This document shows positions 1 through 11,874 of a DNA stretch of 64,000 bases, in pieces; the first letter of the stretch is position 1; the number at the start of each line of letters is the position of its first letter. Position numbers and translations under genes: made by a program. The stretch is from Dendrophyllia cribrosa (Eukaryota; Cnidaria; Anthozoa; Scleractinia; Dendrophylliidae), in the NCBI GenBank assembly GCA_024195265.1, contig JAJLRJ010000011.1:27731792-27795791 (forward strand), given 5' to 3'. The notes under the pieces were generated by a model. That model saw only the letters and a program-made list of their open reading frames with translations, made no database searches and was not told the DNA's origin.

Positions 1-124
1 AAATTCATTGATCATATCCCATATTATTTTTCGGGGTTGTCGCGTGCACTTTTGCGCTTTTTTCCGACAACCTTTCTCGAAACAGCTGTATACAACAATG
101 ACAATTTACTGCATTTTCTTTCAG

Positions 125-3100
125 ACTGATAGAGAATTAAACTTTGATATTGAAACTGCAATCAAGGTAGGATGTGCCCTATAGAATTCGGATTAATTTT
201 TGTAATACAAAATAATACAAAAGCTCTTTTGGGACGAATAAAGTATATATGTATGTATGTAATAGGAAAGCCAAAGTATACATTTTATAACAAGATAATG
301 TACGGTATTTTCTCATCCTGATCAGTCTGTTAAGTCACACACAGTGGAACCGCCATAAAGTGGATACCATCGGGACCAGAAGAAGTGTCCCCTTAATAGA
401 GATAATTACAAAGTGTTTTTGCAGGCCTGGATCAGGAGAGGTGTCATCTAAAATGGAGGAATCTCAAAGTAGAGGTTCCATTGTATATATTCTCTTAAGT
501 GGTATTTTGAAAGCTTTTAAGCCGTCTGGATTAAAAAAATATATATGTGTCGCATATAATCTGAAATAAATAAACAAACAAGGTACTAAAGATAAAAAGG
601 TGTATTAGAGATGGACCATTTTCTTTGGGGGGGGAGGGGTTGGGCAAATACCAAAAAAAATTTCTGCACAGCAAAAGTAGAAAAAAAAATGTGTGCACAG
701 CGAGCCAAAGAAAAGAAAAGTATGGAACAATCTCTAAAAACAATTATTGCACAGCCTCAAGATGGAAAAAAAAAGATTCATGCTCAGAAAAATTGCACAA
801 CTGCCCCCCCCCCCCCCCCCCCCCTCTCTCTCAAAAATAAAAATTATTGGTCCATCCCTTAGTGTTTGTGATGAAAGTTGTGTAACAAATTTCATTTGGA
901 AAGTGTGTGGTGATATTTTGTGGTCATGGATTCAACTTTGCTGGATTGACCAAGAAAAAGAATCCTGCATACTGTACCAAGCCCTCCCAGTTGAGGTATG
1001 GGCATGGGAAGAGTCCCTTCCCTGCCCCCTCAATCCTCCCCATCCCTGTCCCCTCTTGATCCCCTTTCCCCTCTTCCTACCTTTCTGGAAACCTCAGCAC
1101 AGTCTTGTTGCGAACATCATTATTTTGGCAAGTGCTTGGTGATGTGTGTTCATGGATTCAACTTTGCTAGATTGACTATTAAAGAGGAAGGATCCTTGCA
1201 AATAGTGTACCGGGCCTCCCCAGTTGAGACACAGGAACAGCCCCTCCCCTGCCACCTCAAACCCCCCCCCCCCCCCCCCCCCCCCTCCCCCCCTCCGAAA
1301 AAAAAAAACGCCCCCTCTTCCTACCCACCCTGAGAAACCTCCACAAGGTCTACAAGCAACCCATGCCTAGGCATAAGGGAGATACATCAGTATCTCAGTG
1401 CGGGAGATTGTCAAGAATAGGAAATAGGAAATAGCACCATTAGGGAAGCTGCTATAAGACAGGAGTGACTTTACCTCTTTTTGTTTCAGGTTTGTCGCCA
1501 AGCTGGATATTTCAAGCACGCTGTGTACTTGGCAGAGAAATATGATCAGCATGACTTGTAAGTGCTACAATGTGAAAGTTGCTTTTAGGTTTTTCACACC
1601 CAAGAACAGCTAAAATCAATATTTAATAAAACACTGTTCTGAACTGTGTGATCAGCGTTTTTCACTTGACATGCTGAGCATAGTAGAAATTTCGGGAGGG
1701 TTGAATTTGGTAGGAATTTTATCGAAAAATCTGGAAGATGTCCAAATTTTTGGGACGACCTTCATTTAGTTTACATACTAGTAGTACTGCCCAAACAGTG
1801 CTTGTTAGTCAAAGTTGTAACCCCCATCGATGGGTCACTTGTTATTGGTTACCACTGTAAAGTCCTGCCTACTATAACTACTATGTTGGGAACTTTCATT
1901 TTCTGATAATTAATTTGGTTAGATTGTTCACAATTGCTATTAATGTTTTTACTAGATACTTGAAGATTCAACTGGAGGACCTAAAGGATTACGAGAGAGC
2001 TTTGTCGTACATTGGAAAACTAGACTTTTACGAGGTAGAGTTGTAGTACTGAATAATTAAAAACCATGCAAACTTGAAAGAACTACAAGGATTTCAGTCA
2101 CCAGAGATAAGTTATATATCAAACGCGATGAGCAGCATTTCATCAGTATATCCAAACACCGAGAAGTGGGTTGAAAAACGAGGCACAGCCAAGTTTTTTT
2201 AACCCACTTCGAGGTGTTTGGATATCCTGATGAAACACTCTTTCAAATGTTTGATATAGCTTCTCAAACTGATAATTAAATGTGGAGAAAACGAAGGAAA
2301 AAAATCGCCAAAATCGATGAAAATTAAAACAGGATTTCAAAACCTCCTTCGCGGTAGTGATTTCCTTTGAGTTCTTGTTAGGAATAATTAATGAGTCTTG
2401 GAAAAATCGGAGCAATTGCAGAATACCCCGCAAATTAGATTCACGTTATGTACATGTGTCGGAACTCTTTGAAGAACGAGGCATGAAACAATAGGTACTA
2501 TTGTTATTCAATATGATGCAAATAAGTTGTGGGGTATTCTGCAGTTTAGCCCTGACGTTTTTACTCCATTTGAATGCTGAATGAACTAGTGTTCAGGTCT
2601 AGTGTCCGAATTTTCCTTGCTAATCTTCCAACGTTCTCAAAATCAAAGATTGGAGCTGTCGTATGACCTTGGGAAAATATGCGAAATTTCTAGGAGTCAA
2701 TAGGTTAAAAATAAATAATAACTTGTCAGATATCGAGTTGAACACTCGACAAGACAGTTCATTCTTCATGCACCAATGTGTGTTCTCTACTTATGATTGA
2801 TGTTACAGTGAGCTCTGTTTCAGCTGGATATCTTCTGGACCAGCCTTAGCTGTCTGCCTTAGAGAGATATCCGCCTTAGAGAGGTGTCCGCCTTATAGAG
2901 AGTTTAGTTACAGACGAACAAGTGATAGTCAGCAAGAACCAGCCAATAATTGATGTCCGCCATACAGGGGTGTCTGCCTTAGGGGAGTTTACTGTACAGC
3001 AAAAAACAATGAGTGGTACTATTTTGATGCATGGCATCACGATTTGATGCAAAGTTGATAATGTTTGGGACATTCAATTTTTACAGGCAGAAGATAATAT

Positions 3101-6100
3101 GAAAAAGTATGGTAAGAGCCTAGTGAATGCTGTTCCAGATGAAGCAACTAAGTTGCTCAAAGTGCTGTGTACAGATTACAGACCACAGCGACTACAAGAA
3201 CGTGAGTAAACATCCTTTGCCTTCTGTCCTGTATCTGAGTTTTGGACAGCGTTTACACTTGGTGCCAAGCACTGTGATAAATCACACAAGAGCCATTTAT
3301 ATAAATAAAATAAGCCTTGACTTATATGTGTATGTCACCTATATTAGTTAGATGGAAAACATTTGCATTAATGAAAACCCAATAATACTGGTCCAGTTTA
3401 ATTAAAATAACACTGCCAGTGCACTGAAATTAGTAATAATTGTCTTTGACTGCAGATGGCTAGGATATTATAGATTGCAACTTAAAAAAAAATTGGTCTA
3501 ATTTTTTGAAGTTCCTCCTTTGTGGTGGAAAAATCGCTTGAAATTGATAATCGTTTTTCTCCTGATGATTTAAGGACACTGTTGACTCCCCATAAAATAA
3601 AATAAAATAAAAATGCGAAATAATGTAGCCCCGTTAACATACAGAAGGTACTGAATTGGGTATGACCACCAGTTAGTACACAATTTCCTCAGTGCCCAGG
3701 GCCTTTGTTTGTTTGCGTGCTGGTTGTGGATGACCACGTTCTATTGATCTGAACCTAGTTCACCAAATGGAGCGCACAATCCGAAACCAGATTCAGATGC
3801 CAATCTGAACAGAGGAGCAGTATAATGACTATAATGAGTTGCAGAGCAGCGGAGTTATTTTTGAAACAGAAGTGACAGGAATGGCACAGTTCACCAACCA
3901 TAGAGTTCCTAATTATACATGATTATCCTAGAAAGAAAAACCTATCAACACCTAATACAACACCTTAGGGAATTTTTCATTTTCGTTTTTCAGCATTTTG
4001 AATAATATCTAAATATGAAACTAATGTAATATTCACAAATATTCCCTGATCAGAACCCTTAGAGGTTAAAAGTTCTTGGCACAATCTGTCACTTTTTCAA
4101 GCTCCAAACTGTTGTAAAAAATAAATCTAGAAGAAGAATAAAACAGAACTTCTCAAACGCATTTAATAATTCGGCCAGTTTGAACAAAGAGAATCATAAG
4201 CATCACGGTGGTTTGGAAACCCGATATTAATTAGCATAATTAGCATATAATGTCCCTAGCCCTGATAACACTGAATAATTCATCAAGTTTGAACAAAGAG
4301 AATCATAAGGGTGACGGTGATTTGGAAACACGATCTTAATTAGCATAATTATCATATAATGTCCCTAGCCCTGATAACACTGAATAATTCATCAAGTTTG
4401 AACAAAGAGAATCATAAGGGTGACGGTAATTTGGAAACACGATATTAATTAGCATAATTAGCATATAATGTCCCTAGCCCTGATAACACTGAATAATTCA
4501 TCAAGTTTGAACAAAGAGAATCATAAGGGTGACGGTGATTTGGAAACACGATATTAATTAGCATAATTAGCATATAATGTCCCTAGCCCTGATAACACTG
4601 AATGATTCATCAAGTTTGAACAGAGAGAATCATAAGGGTGATGTTGATTTGGAAACACGATATTAATTAGCATAATTAGCATATAATGTCCCTAGCCCTG
4701 ATAACACTGAATAATTCATCAAGTTTGAACAAAGAGAATCATAAGGGTGACGGTGATTTGGAAACACGATCTTAATTAGCATAATTAGCATATAATGTCC
4801 CTAGCCCCGATAACACTGAATAATTCATCAAGTTTGAACAAAGAGAATCGTAAGGGTGACGGTGATTTGGAAACACGATCTAGTCAGATACCATGCGCCT
4901 CTTCAGAACCTCTAATTTCATTGGACCTGGGTATCACGCAGATGTATGATTTTCAGGGCTAAGGTCCATTGTTCTGTTGTTTGATCTATTGTTTTCTCAG
5001 CCAATCCTGTGAGGCCTTCCGAGACAAACATAATTAACATGCCGCCTCAATCTAGTTGGCATAGATTCTAGCGATTTTATTGCTTCGGTTTCTCTGTATT
5101 TAATGATCAGTAAATGTGAAGTTATATCAAACAGTCAAAAGAGAGTTTCGTTAGGTTTTCAAACACCTTGAAGTTGGTTTAAGTAACAATGCGTGTAAGA
5201 ACTAAGCAATGCTCTATTCCGCGGCATTTCGCTTTCCCCACGTAAGATTGTTTAGGTTTTTTTACTGAGAATGCATCAACTTATGGACAACATGTTTTTT
5301 GAATAAAATGTACTGGAACTCTATTTTGAAGTGATGTTTCTTTTGTGCTACAAGATTTCATCCAATCATGAAACTCCAAAGCATTGGCCAAGAAAGGCTT
5401 CTAATTTTACATGTTTCCCACATAGAATTTTGGTTGCATTAAAACTCAGAATAGTTTTCACTAAAAGGGAACCAATTGGTAAACTAGAGAGAAATAAATG
5501 CACTACCTGGTTAAGTGATGGTAGATTTTCACGTTTTAGCCAATGAGGTGGACGGTTTCAACAATATCACAATTAACACCTTTCTGCATTCCTTGCCGTT
5601 AGGTTGCCTAGTTCTTACTAGGACCATTACTTAAAAAAACTCTGCTGCACCCTGATTTCTCAACCCACTTCTCGGTGTTTGGATATCCTGATGAAACACC
5701 GTTCCTCGTATTTGATACATCACGTGATCATCCCAGAAAAAGAAAATGTTGATTGAAAATTGAATTCTCCTAAGATTGCTTGTATTAACTGTATGAAAAG
5801 TAACGAGGAGAATATTGATGGTGTATCTCTGTAGGCACAGTTTCTGGTTCAATTTCACCTGTCAGTGTGGGTGTTTTTCAGTCCATGGCAGCTGCCTTGG
5901 GTAAGCTACAGCTTCCAATTCATTCACCTACCTCCTTTGCAGGCGTTCTTTTGGTTTGTCACACCACACTTTATTTGAGTATTGCGTGACGAGCATTGCG
6001 TGACAATAACTGTGTTGCGCGCATTGCGTGACGCGAGTTCTGTGGTAAGCGTTACTTGACTTGTTGCATGATGAATGTTGTGTGGTAAGCGTTGCGTGAC

Positions 6101-9100
6101 AAAAACTCCGTGGAAAAGTTGCATTATAAAATGTTGTGTGACGGGTATCGTGTAGTAAGTGTTGCATAATAGAAGTTTGTGTGGTAAGCGTTGCGTGACA
6201 AAAACTCCGTGGAAAGAGTGCGTGTCAAATGTTGTGTGATTGGTTTTGTGTAGTAAGTGTTAACATGTGTTAAGTAATACAAACGTGCGACAAGTGTTGG
6301 TGCGTATTGCGTCTCATGTTTGCCAAACTGTTAAATGATAAGAAAAGTGTTGCAAGGGAAATGTTGCGTGATGTATGTTGCGTGACAAGTGCGACGTGAC
6401 GAGTGTTGTGTGAAGCATGGTTCACATGACGTGTTACCTTATATGTGGTTTTACAAGTGTTAAGTGCGAGCCCGAAGAAGCCTGCGAAGAAGGTTACTCA
6501 TTCACAGCGTATCCACGTTTCATTTCGCATCGCTCTCATTTTACACACATATTTTACGTCGATGAGATTGATCATACCCTGCAAAACAAAGTTATCTCTG
6601 GTGATCATGTCATTCAGCTCTTGTCGCAGCTCTTGTCCTTTGTATTCATCACATTGTTCATCCTGTTCTTAGCTGCTGATCTTCTCTTGTTTGTTCTTTC
6701 ACGTACGTGTTCTCACTTTTTCATTCATGATCATGGTTCAGATTTGTTAATTAAAATGTTTGGAAGGAAATAAAATGATTTTTTGTAAATGTTTGATATT
6801 CAAAAAGTTAAACATTAATGTGGTTTTCAATTGAGTGTCGAAAATAATTTCGCGATTGCTTTGGTTTTGCCTTGCTACGCTTTGTTATTGGCTAAAAACT
6901 CTCGCGCCACCTGGTTGGTCTCATGTATGTTTATATGACTTAAGCCTGGTTTTCATATGTCGGGAGAATCCCAGAGAATCGGGGATTTCGCTGTTTCCCG
7001 ACCGTCCCAGATTTTGCCGACTTATGGAAACACGAAATCGTAGACATCCTCGAACATCCCAGATGAATCGGAAAATCGGGAGGGTTTCTATTTTCCCGAC
7101 GCATCCCAGATTACTGTGATGGTCGGCTATCATTCCTGACTTATGAAAACTTAAATTTTGACAGTCTGGGTCGTCAGTGATACGTTTAGCTCGGTACCAA
7201 GCATCTTATTGGTAAAAACAAGCTCTCGCAGATCGGTTTGCCGGACTTTTGCCACGTTTTTATTCAATCATCTCAGACTTTACCGACACTTTTATCCAAT
7301 ATCGAGAACATCTGGGACGGTCGGGAAACAGCGAAATTCTCGATCGTCTGGGAATTTCCTGACATATGAAAACCAGGCTGTTTTTTTTGGGGGGTGGGGA
7401 GGGGGGATGTATTAACAGGGTGGTTGTTAGGCAGGGTTTCATTGGTTCAGGATTCGGCGCTAAGTCTTTTCACAAATCACTGGAAAAATATCGGTTATCC
7501 ACTGCTGCGTGAACTAAAAGGAAAAGAAGATCGTTTCGCATTGGCACATCAATATTTCACATGCGTTTTAGAAATCATAAATTATTTTACATTGTGCTAA
7601 TAACAGCTATGCATGTTTTAAATTATATACACCTCATTTGATTGTTTGACAGATAATACGCGCGAATATTTTACGAGTTGCGAAAAATATCCACGTGTGT
7701 TAAGAGATTAATTATTCTGCCGCTTAATTTTACAATAGCCCAATTTCGATATATTAAAATTCAACTTGAAACAAAAGACATCACTACGAGGCTTAGGGGA
7801 ATAAACCATATAAATCCTTACTATCATTCCCCTAAGCCTCGTAGTGATGTCTTTTGTTTCAAGTTGAATTTTAATACCTTATTGGTACTAATTTTCGCGG
7901 GCACTTAATTTCGCGAAAAAAAGGTCGGCATATTTCGCGGGTCTTTATTTTCTCGATTTGGGTGCAAAATTATTTTCTTAGCGAATTAATTTTCGCGAAA
8001 ATGAAAAAAAAACACATTTTATTTCGAGAATTTTATTATTTTACACTTCTTATTGCTGAAAATCATCAACTCATAACAAAACCAAACTATATGACGATAG
8101 CGGTACAGATGAAGAGGTTCAAAGTAACACAGATAGTGAAATTTGACTGTTAAACTGTTGTTTATCATCTGTAGGCATGCCATAGAGCTTTTAAACGTTA
8201 TACACAATACATGTACGTAGACATGTGTTTCTTCATTAAATTGAGAAAACAAGAAATATAGGAGGGTATTAAATTTCGCGACATTAAAGTTCGCGGGAAT
8301 TTTTTTTCGCGTTGCTTTAAGTTCGCGATTTTTTTTAAATCGCGAAAATCGCGAAATTAAAGCGACGCGAAAATTAAAAATTAGCTATTTTTAACCTTTC
8401 TCAATTTTGCCATTATTTTTCGTCACCGTGTTTCACTTTTGCCCTGAGCGTGCGCACTTAGCTCTGTTCCTTACCTGTCAAACCGGTATACCACAGTGTA
8501 ATACGCTCGCATATTTTGCGCGTTCTCTTGCCCTTATACGGTAAAATGACGTCATAGTCGAATTATTATAATTATTCCTTTTTAATTATACTGACATAAT
8601 TTATTATATATTTTTTTCAGATCCAGCCTCAAATGTGGAGAGAAAGATCCACAAGGCACGCGCAGAAGAGTTTATTCACATCTTTGTCCATCAGAAGGCC
8701 AAACTGATTGAATTTCTTGAACATATGGTGCAGGTAACGTGGCCCTCATTGAATTTGCTTCTGACTGACATGCGCAAAGATGAAACAGATGGCTTTAATT
8801 AAGAAATAAAAGGACAGAAAACAAGAGAGATGATTGCGGGACCCAGCCTAAAACTAGATAAAAAGGTCTATTGACTTTGTAATAGACAACGAGCTTACCC
8901 CCTCGATATATTTTGTGCTTTTCATAGGTGCAACCTCATTCATCCAACCTTGTGTACAACACGCTCCTTGAGCTGTACCTGAATGACGCAGCTCGCCAGA
9001 AGGATATAGAGGTAACGTGACATCTTATGGGTGTTTCTTGGTGTTGCGGAAGCCATTGTTGGTTAGCTTTTGTGTTGTGGTGTGGGTATTGTTCAGTGTC

Positions 9101-10565
9101 TTTTGAATCTTTTGTTTTACGTCATTTGGTGATCACACCATCTGCAACACCAAGAAACTACGCATCTTATCACACAAATGGTCGTCTGGGGCGAACGATG
9201 ATTAGGCGACGACACTGGAAAGCGAGGGGCAGTATGCAGCTCTTACAAGGTCTTCTCTGATTTGCTGAGAAAACAGTAGAACAAACAACACAACAATGGA
9301 CCCTAGCCCTGAAAACAATAGAGCTGCGTGATATAGGGGTCCAATGAAATTGGAGGTTGTTAAGAGCTGCGTGGTATCTGGAAAGTTCGCTTTCCAGGCA
9401 AGACACGAAGGACCGAGAAGAAGACTCCCATGAGCCAACTTGTACATGCGAAACATTCAGACCCTCCCCTCCCCCCCCTCCCCCGCGTCTATCTCCCCAC
9501 CCTCCCCTCCCTCCAATGCCGTCCCCATGGGTAAGGCAGGTGACCATTACATATCGTGGGCGCAATGTTTATGTAAAATTTCTCCCGAAAAGCTGCAATT
9601 CGTTTAACGCTTCGCGTATTCACGAGATAAAAAAACTGTTGGTACTACTGGCGATACACCCACTGTCATTGTTGGATGCGGCCTTTCGGCTTGAGAAAGT
9701 TAAATTTGGCTTCTCTGTGCCCTGTGTCTTATCTTGCTTCTTCTTTTCTATGACAGGCACAAGTTGAACATGAACGCAAAGCGCTTGATTTGTTGACAAA
9801 TGTAGAGGTACGTTGTTTGCTTTTTTGTTGCATTTGCCTAGCTCTGGCTTATGGACTTTTTCCGCTTATGCCATTGAATAATGAATGTTTTCTCGTCCTT
9901 TGCACCGATTGCACAGGCACTTGACATCGGGTGTACGTATTCCCGCACTTGACGCCATATTTCCCGCACTTGACACCATATTTCCCGCACTTGACACCAT
10001 ATTTTCCACACTTGACACCATATTTCCCACACTTGACACCATATTTCCCGCATTTGACACCATATTTCCCACACTTGACACCATATTTCCCGTATTTGAC
10101 ACCATATTTCCCGCACTTGACACCATATTTCCCGCACTTGACACCATATTTCCCGTATTTGACACCGGGTGCAGGCTTTACCAGTTATAGCATGCGCGAT
10201 TTAGGGGTAACACTTATTCTTTTGTTAAAACAATAGAATATTAGAGCACAAAAGAACGACAATACAATAGAATACAATACCATAGAATATATTAGAATAC
10301 ATAATTTTACCTAATACAATGAATGTGTACAATGTACAATAGAGCTAACACCCTAAATCGGGCATCATATGTTACCAGTTGCTCTTTTTGCCTCTAGTTT
10401 GATACTGTAGGTTGATTGCTTCATTTTGCACCCAAGAATAGCTAGCGTGTGTAACTCATGATTCGATTCTCTCTAGGCTCGTTATGACATTGATCACGCT
10501 CTGGTGTTAGCGCAGATGCACCATTTCAAAGCCGGGATTCTGTATCTGTACGAAAAAGCCAAACT
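125..10565 (+). CDS. VPS11: VPS11, exons 1-8 of those in the window (5' end lies upstream)
   Basis: Core subunit of the HOPS and CORVET tethering complexes, which act in endosome/lysosome fusion. Exons read by splice sites and phase: 125-166, 1490-1557, 1956-2034, 3087-3201, 8621-8733, 8928-9011, 9757-9807, 10477-10565. All have AG acceptors and GT donors, and the frame is continuous. Recognisable stretches include LNFDIETAIK, YLKIQLEDLKDYERALSYIG, LCTDYRPQ, YNTLLELYLN and ALVLAQMHHFKAGILYLYEK, which match remembered metazoan VPS11 in order. They belong to the alpha-solenoid (clathrin-heavy-chain-type repeat) region. The N-terminal beta-propeller is outside the window. Exon 8 ends at phase 2 and joins exon 9 at 34313, after an intron of about 23.7 kb that holds the Polinton. 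All exons read are intact, so the host gene looks functional. Exon ends are hand-called and could shift slightly. Confidence 0.9.
341..484. repeat. Short MITE-like element with ACAGTGGAACC ends
   Basis: The two ends are inverted copies (ACAGTGGAACC at 341 and GGTTCCATTGT ending at 484, one mismatch). The body resembles the CCGCC/GTGTCC-type repeat at 2790-3010. No coding potential is seen. Confidence 0.5.
640..1345. repeat. Low-complexity intron: A-rich tract, two poly-C runs, and a diverged ~240-bp direct repeat
   Basis: An A/G-rich stretch is followed by a run of about 20 C near 804. Two diverged copies of one unit then follow, about 900-1130 and 1131-1345, sharing TTCATGGATTCAACTTTGCT-like cores and C-rich ends. 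ORFs across this region are low-complexity artefacts. Confidence 0.6.
2140..2236. repeat. Hairpin repeat, family also at 5640-5720
   Basis: ATCCAAACACCGAGAAGTGG near 2150 is answered by its inverted copy ending at about 2225 (CCACTTCGAGGTGTTTGGAT). A second, partial copy with the same sequence and the same following GATGAAACACC lies at 5640-5720. Together they define a dispersed repeat family inside VPS11 introns. Confidence 0.6.
2790..3010. repeat. CCGCCTTAGAGAG-type dispersed repeat
   Basis: Several degenerate copies of a GTCCGCCTTAGAGAG-like motif in direct orientation suggest a short non-autonomous DNA element. The element at 341-484 is similar. No ORF of interest is present. Confidence 0.45.
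3409..3620. repeat. Dispersed repeat, diverged copy of 38093-38482
   Basis: Shares the order GCAGATGGC(T/C)AGGAT, ATTGCA, TTGG(T/G)CTAATTTTTT with the sequence near 38235-38290. The later copy has inverted ends (TAAAGGGGCTCTGTCAC near 38093 and a CTCCTTTAA end near 38482). Confidence 0.5.
3621..4159. other. Intron sequence without recognised features
   Basis: VPS11 intron 4. I see no exon, strong repeat or convincing ORF here. Confidence 0.5.
4160..4880. repeat. Satellite array, 109-bp unit, about 6.5 copies
   Basis: The motif GAATAATTCATCAAGTTTGA recurs at 4273, 4382, 4491, 4600, 4709 and 4818, an exact 109-bp period. Copies are nearly identical and the first, at about 4165, is the most diverged. 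Units contain TTAATTAGCATAATTAGCAT. Non-coding, inside VPS11 intron 4. Confidence 0.9.
5985..6480. repeat. Degenerate minisatellite built on GTTGCGTGAC
   Basis: Dozens of variants of GCGTTGCGTGAC / GTGTTGTGTGGTAAG occur with irregular spacing. Overlapping ORFs on both strands are produced by the repeat and are not called genes. Confidence 0.7.
6822..6930. repeat. Truncated copy of the MITE family at 50439-50717
   Basis: TTTTCAATTGAGTGTCGAAA, then TTTGGTTTTGC and CTCGCGCCAC, match the left half of the element at 50439. A third fragment with CGTTTTCCCGCGCTTGGCGC lies at 36100-36170. Confidence 0.6.
6943..7379. mobile_element. MITE, 437 bp, with ~65-bp imperfect terminal inverted repeats
   Basis: AGCCTGGTTTTCATATGTC at 6943 is matched by its inverted copy ending at 7379. 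Inner parts of the arms also match (CTGTTTCCCGACCGTCCCAG versus CTGGGACGGTCGGGAAACAG). ORFs inside read through the arms and are not genes. A clear target duplication could not be read. Confidence 0.75.
7752..7876. repeat. Perfect 51-bp inverted repeat with 23-nt loop
   Basis: Arm 7752-7802 and arm 7826-7876 are exact reverse complements (cores CACTACGAGGCTTAGGGGA and TCCCCTAAGCCTCGTAGTG). It could be a palindromic MITE or a hairpin left by inversion-duplication. Confidence 0.9.
7877..8390. mobile_element. Non-autonomous DNA element with subterminal TTCGCG motifs
   Basis: Clusters of TTTCGCG / AATTTCGCG / GTTCGCGA motifs lie at both ends (7890-8000 and 8270-8385) in opposite orientations. 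They surround about 270 bp of plain AT-rich sequence. This layout is typical of short DNA transposons with subterminal repeats. No transposase is seen. Confidence 0.55.
9012..9756. other. Intron with short inverted repeats, no gene
   Basis: TTTCTTGGTGTTGCGGA near 9036 and its inverse near 9140 form one weak hairpin. A C-rich stretch at 9460-9520 produces artefactual ORFs. No exon beyond those listed for VPS11. Confidence 0.5.
9938..10170. repeat. Minisatellite, 21-bp unit, about 11 copies
   Basis: CTTGACACCATATTTCCCGC repeats with a 21-bp period. Because 21 is a multiple of three, every frame gives a heptad-repeating ORF on both strands. These are not genes. The array sits in the intron between exons 7 and 8. 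Confidence 0.9.
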
Positions 10566-10885
10566 GTGAGTAGACTGGGCAGTAGGCCTTAAACAGAACC
10601 ATAACACGTGATAGCACGTGACGACAAACTGTGAGTTGACTGGGCACTAGAACTTTACACAACCATAACACGTGATAAAACGTGCAAACAAACTGTAAGT
10701 AGACTGGGCACTAGACCCTCAGGAGAACCATTACACGTGATAACACGTGACAACAAACTGTCAGTAGACTGGACACTAGACCCTTAACAAACTATAACAC
10801 GTGATAACAAACTGTAAGTAGACTGGGCTCTAAGACTTAACAGAACTATGACACGTGATAACACGTGACAACAAACTGTAAGTAG
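10562..10885 (+). repeat. ~64-bp tandem array seeded by the exon 8 donor site (left part)
   Basis: AAACTGTGAGTAGACTGGGC at the exon 8/intron junction recurs about every 55-65 bp (AAACTGTGAGT, AACTGTAAGT, AACTGTCAGT and so on), each copy followed by an ACACGTGATAACACGTGA block. The array is interrupted by the Polinton and resumes at 30622. Several copies keep a GTAAGT-type donor. Confidence 0.85.
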
Positions 10886-11397
10886 AGTAGTTGAGATAAC
10901 GCGGTTCCCGGTGCATCCTCGGGCCCGTTACTTTTAACGTAAAACTTATCTCTAACTTATGCACAATAGTAGCTCAAAATTTCGATTAGCCTCGTTATGT
11001 TAGAACCATCAGAACTCAATAAAAATATTCCAGAATTTCATTTCTCATTTTCTCCTAAAATCCTCCACATTTTTCGAATCTCATTTACTGTCATAATTTA
11101 CCAGAAATATATTGCCATTGATTGAAAAAATGCCATTTCATTTTCTGCTAAATCAATTTTCCAACTATCCCTAAAGTCCACATAATTTGAAAACGCTCAC
11201 ACTAAGGGGCCCTTCGGCTCCACCGGGAACCGCGTTATCTCAACTACTGTGTCAAAAAAAACTGGGAGAATATTTAGTTGACAAAATAGATTTCATTTTC
11301 GTTTCCAGAATCTGGAGTGGTTTTTGAAAAAGTTTTTCAAAAACCAGTTCTGCAAAAAAACTGGAGAAAAAACCAAATCAAAAATGAAATCTATTTT
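10886..11397. repeat. Polinton left terminal inverted repeat, ~510 bp
   Basis: Matches 30110-30621 inverted over about 510 bp. The outer 363 bp (10886-11248) are themselves bounded by 28-bp inverted copies of the terminus: the inner end, CACCGGGAACCGCG... at 11221-11248, is the mirror of the outer end. The inner part runs GTGTCAAAAAAAACTGGG into the tandem repeats. Confidence 0.9.
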
Positions 11398-11870
11398 TCA
11401 TTTCCAGATTTCAGAAAATATTTGGTTGACAAAATAGATTTCATTTTCGTTTCCAGAATCTGGAGTGGTTTTTGAAAAAGTTTTTCAAAAACCAGTTCTG
11501 CTAAAAAACTGGAGAAAAAACCAAATCAAAAATGAAATCTGGAGAAATATTTTGGTTGACAAAATATTTCTCCAGCAGAAAATCTGGTTTTCATTTTCGT
11601 TTCCAGAATCTGGAGTGGTTTTTGAAAAAGTTTTCCAGAAAAAAGTTCTGCAAAAAAAACTGGAGAAAAAACCAAATCAAAAATGAAAATCTGATTTTCA
11701 TTTCCAGATTTCAAAGTTGCTAAAATCATTTTTCATTTTCATTTCCAGAATCTGGAGTGGTTTTTGAAAAACTTTTTCAAAAATCAATTCTGCAAAAAAA
11801 AAAACTGGAGAAAAAATCAAATCAAAAATGAAAATCTGATTTTCATTTCCAGATTGGAAATGAAAAGTTG
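11300..11870. repeat. Subterminal tandem repeats, ~148-bp unit, about 4 copies
   Basis: TTTCCAGAATCTGGAGTGG recurs from 11301, 11449, 11599 and 11741. Each copy is followed by GTTTTTGAAAAAG and CTGGAGAAAAAACCAAATCA. The first unit belongs to the terminal inverted repeat and is also present at the right end; the others are only at the left end. No gene is present between here and the polymerase. Confidence 0.85.
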
Positions 11871-11874
11871 ACAA

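Noticed and set aside
4160..4880. CRISPR-like regular repeat spacing
   Set aside because: Units are contiguous satellites without unique spacers, in an animal intron.
5928..6167. ORFs in the GTTGCGTGAC region
   Set aside because: Low-complexity repeat; no splice sites or domain.
9838..10236. Overlapping ~100-residue ORFs on both strands
   Set aside because: Product of the 21-bp minisatellite, open in every frame.
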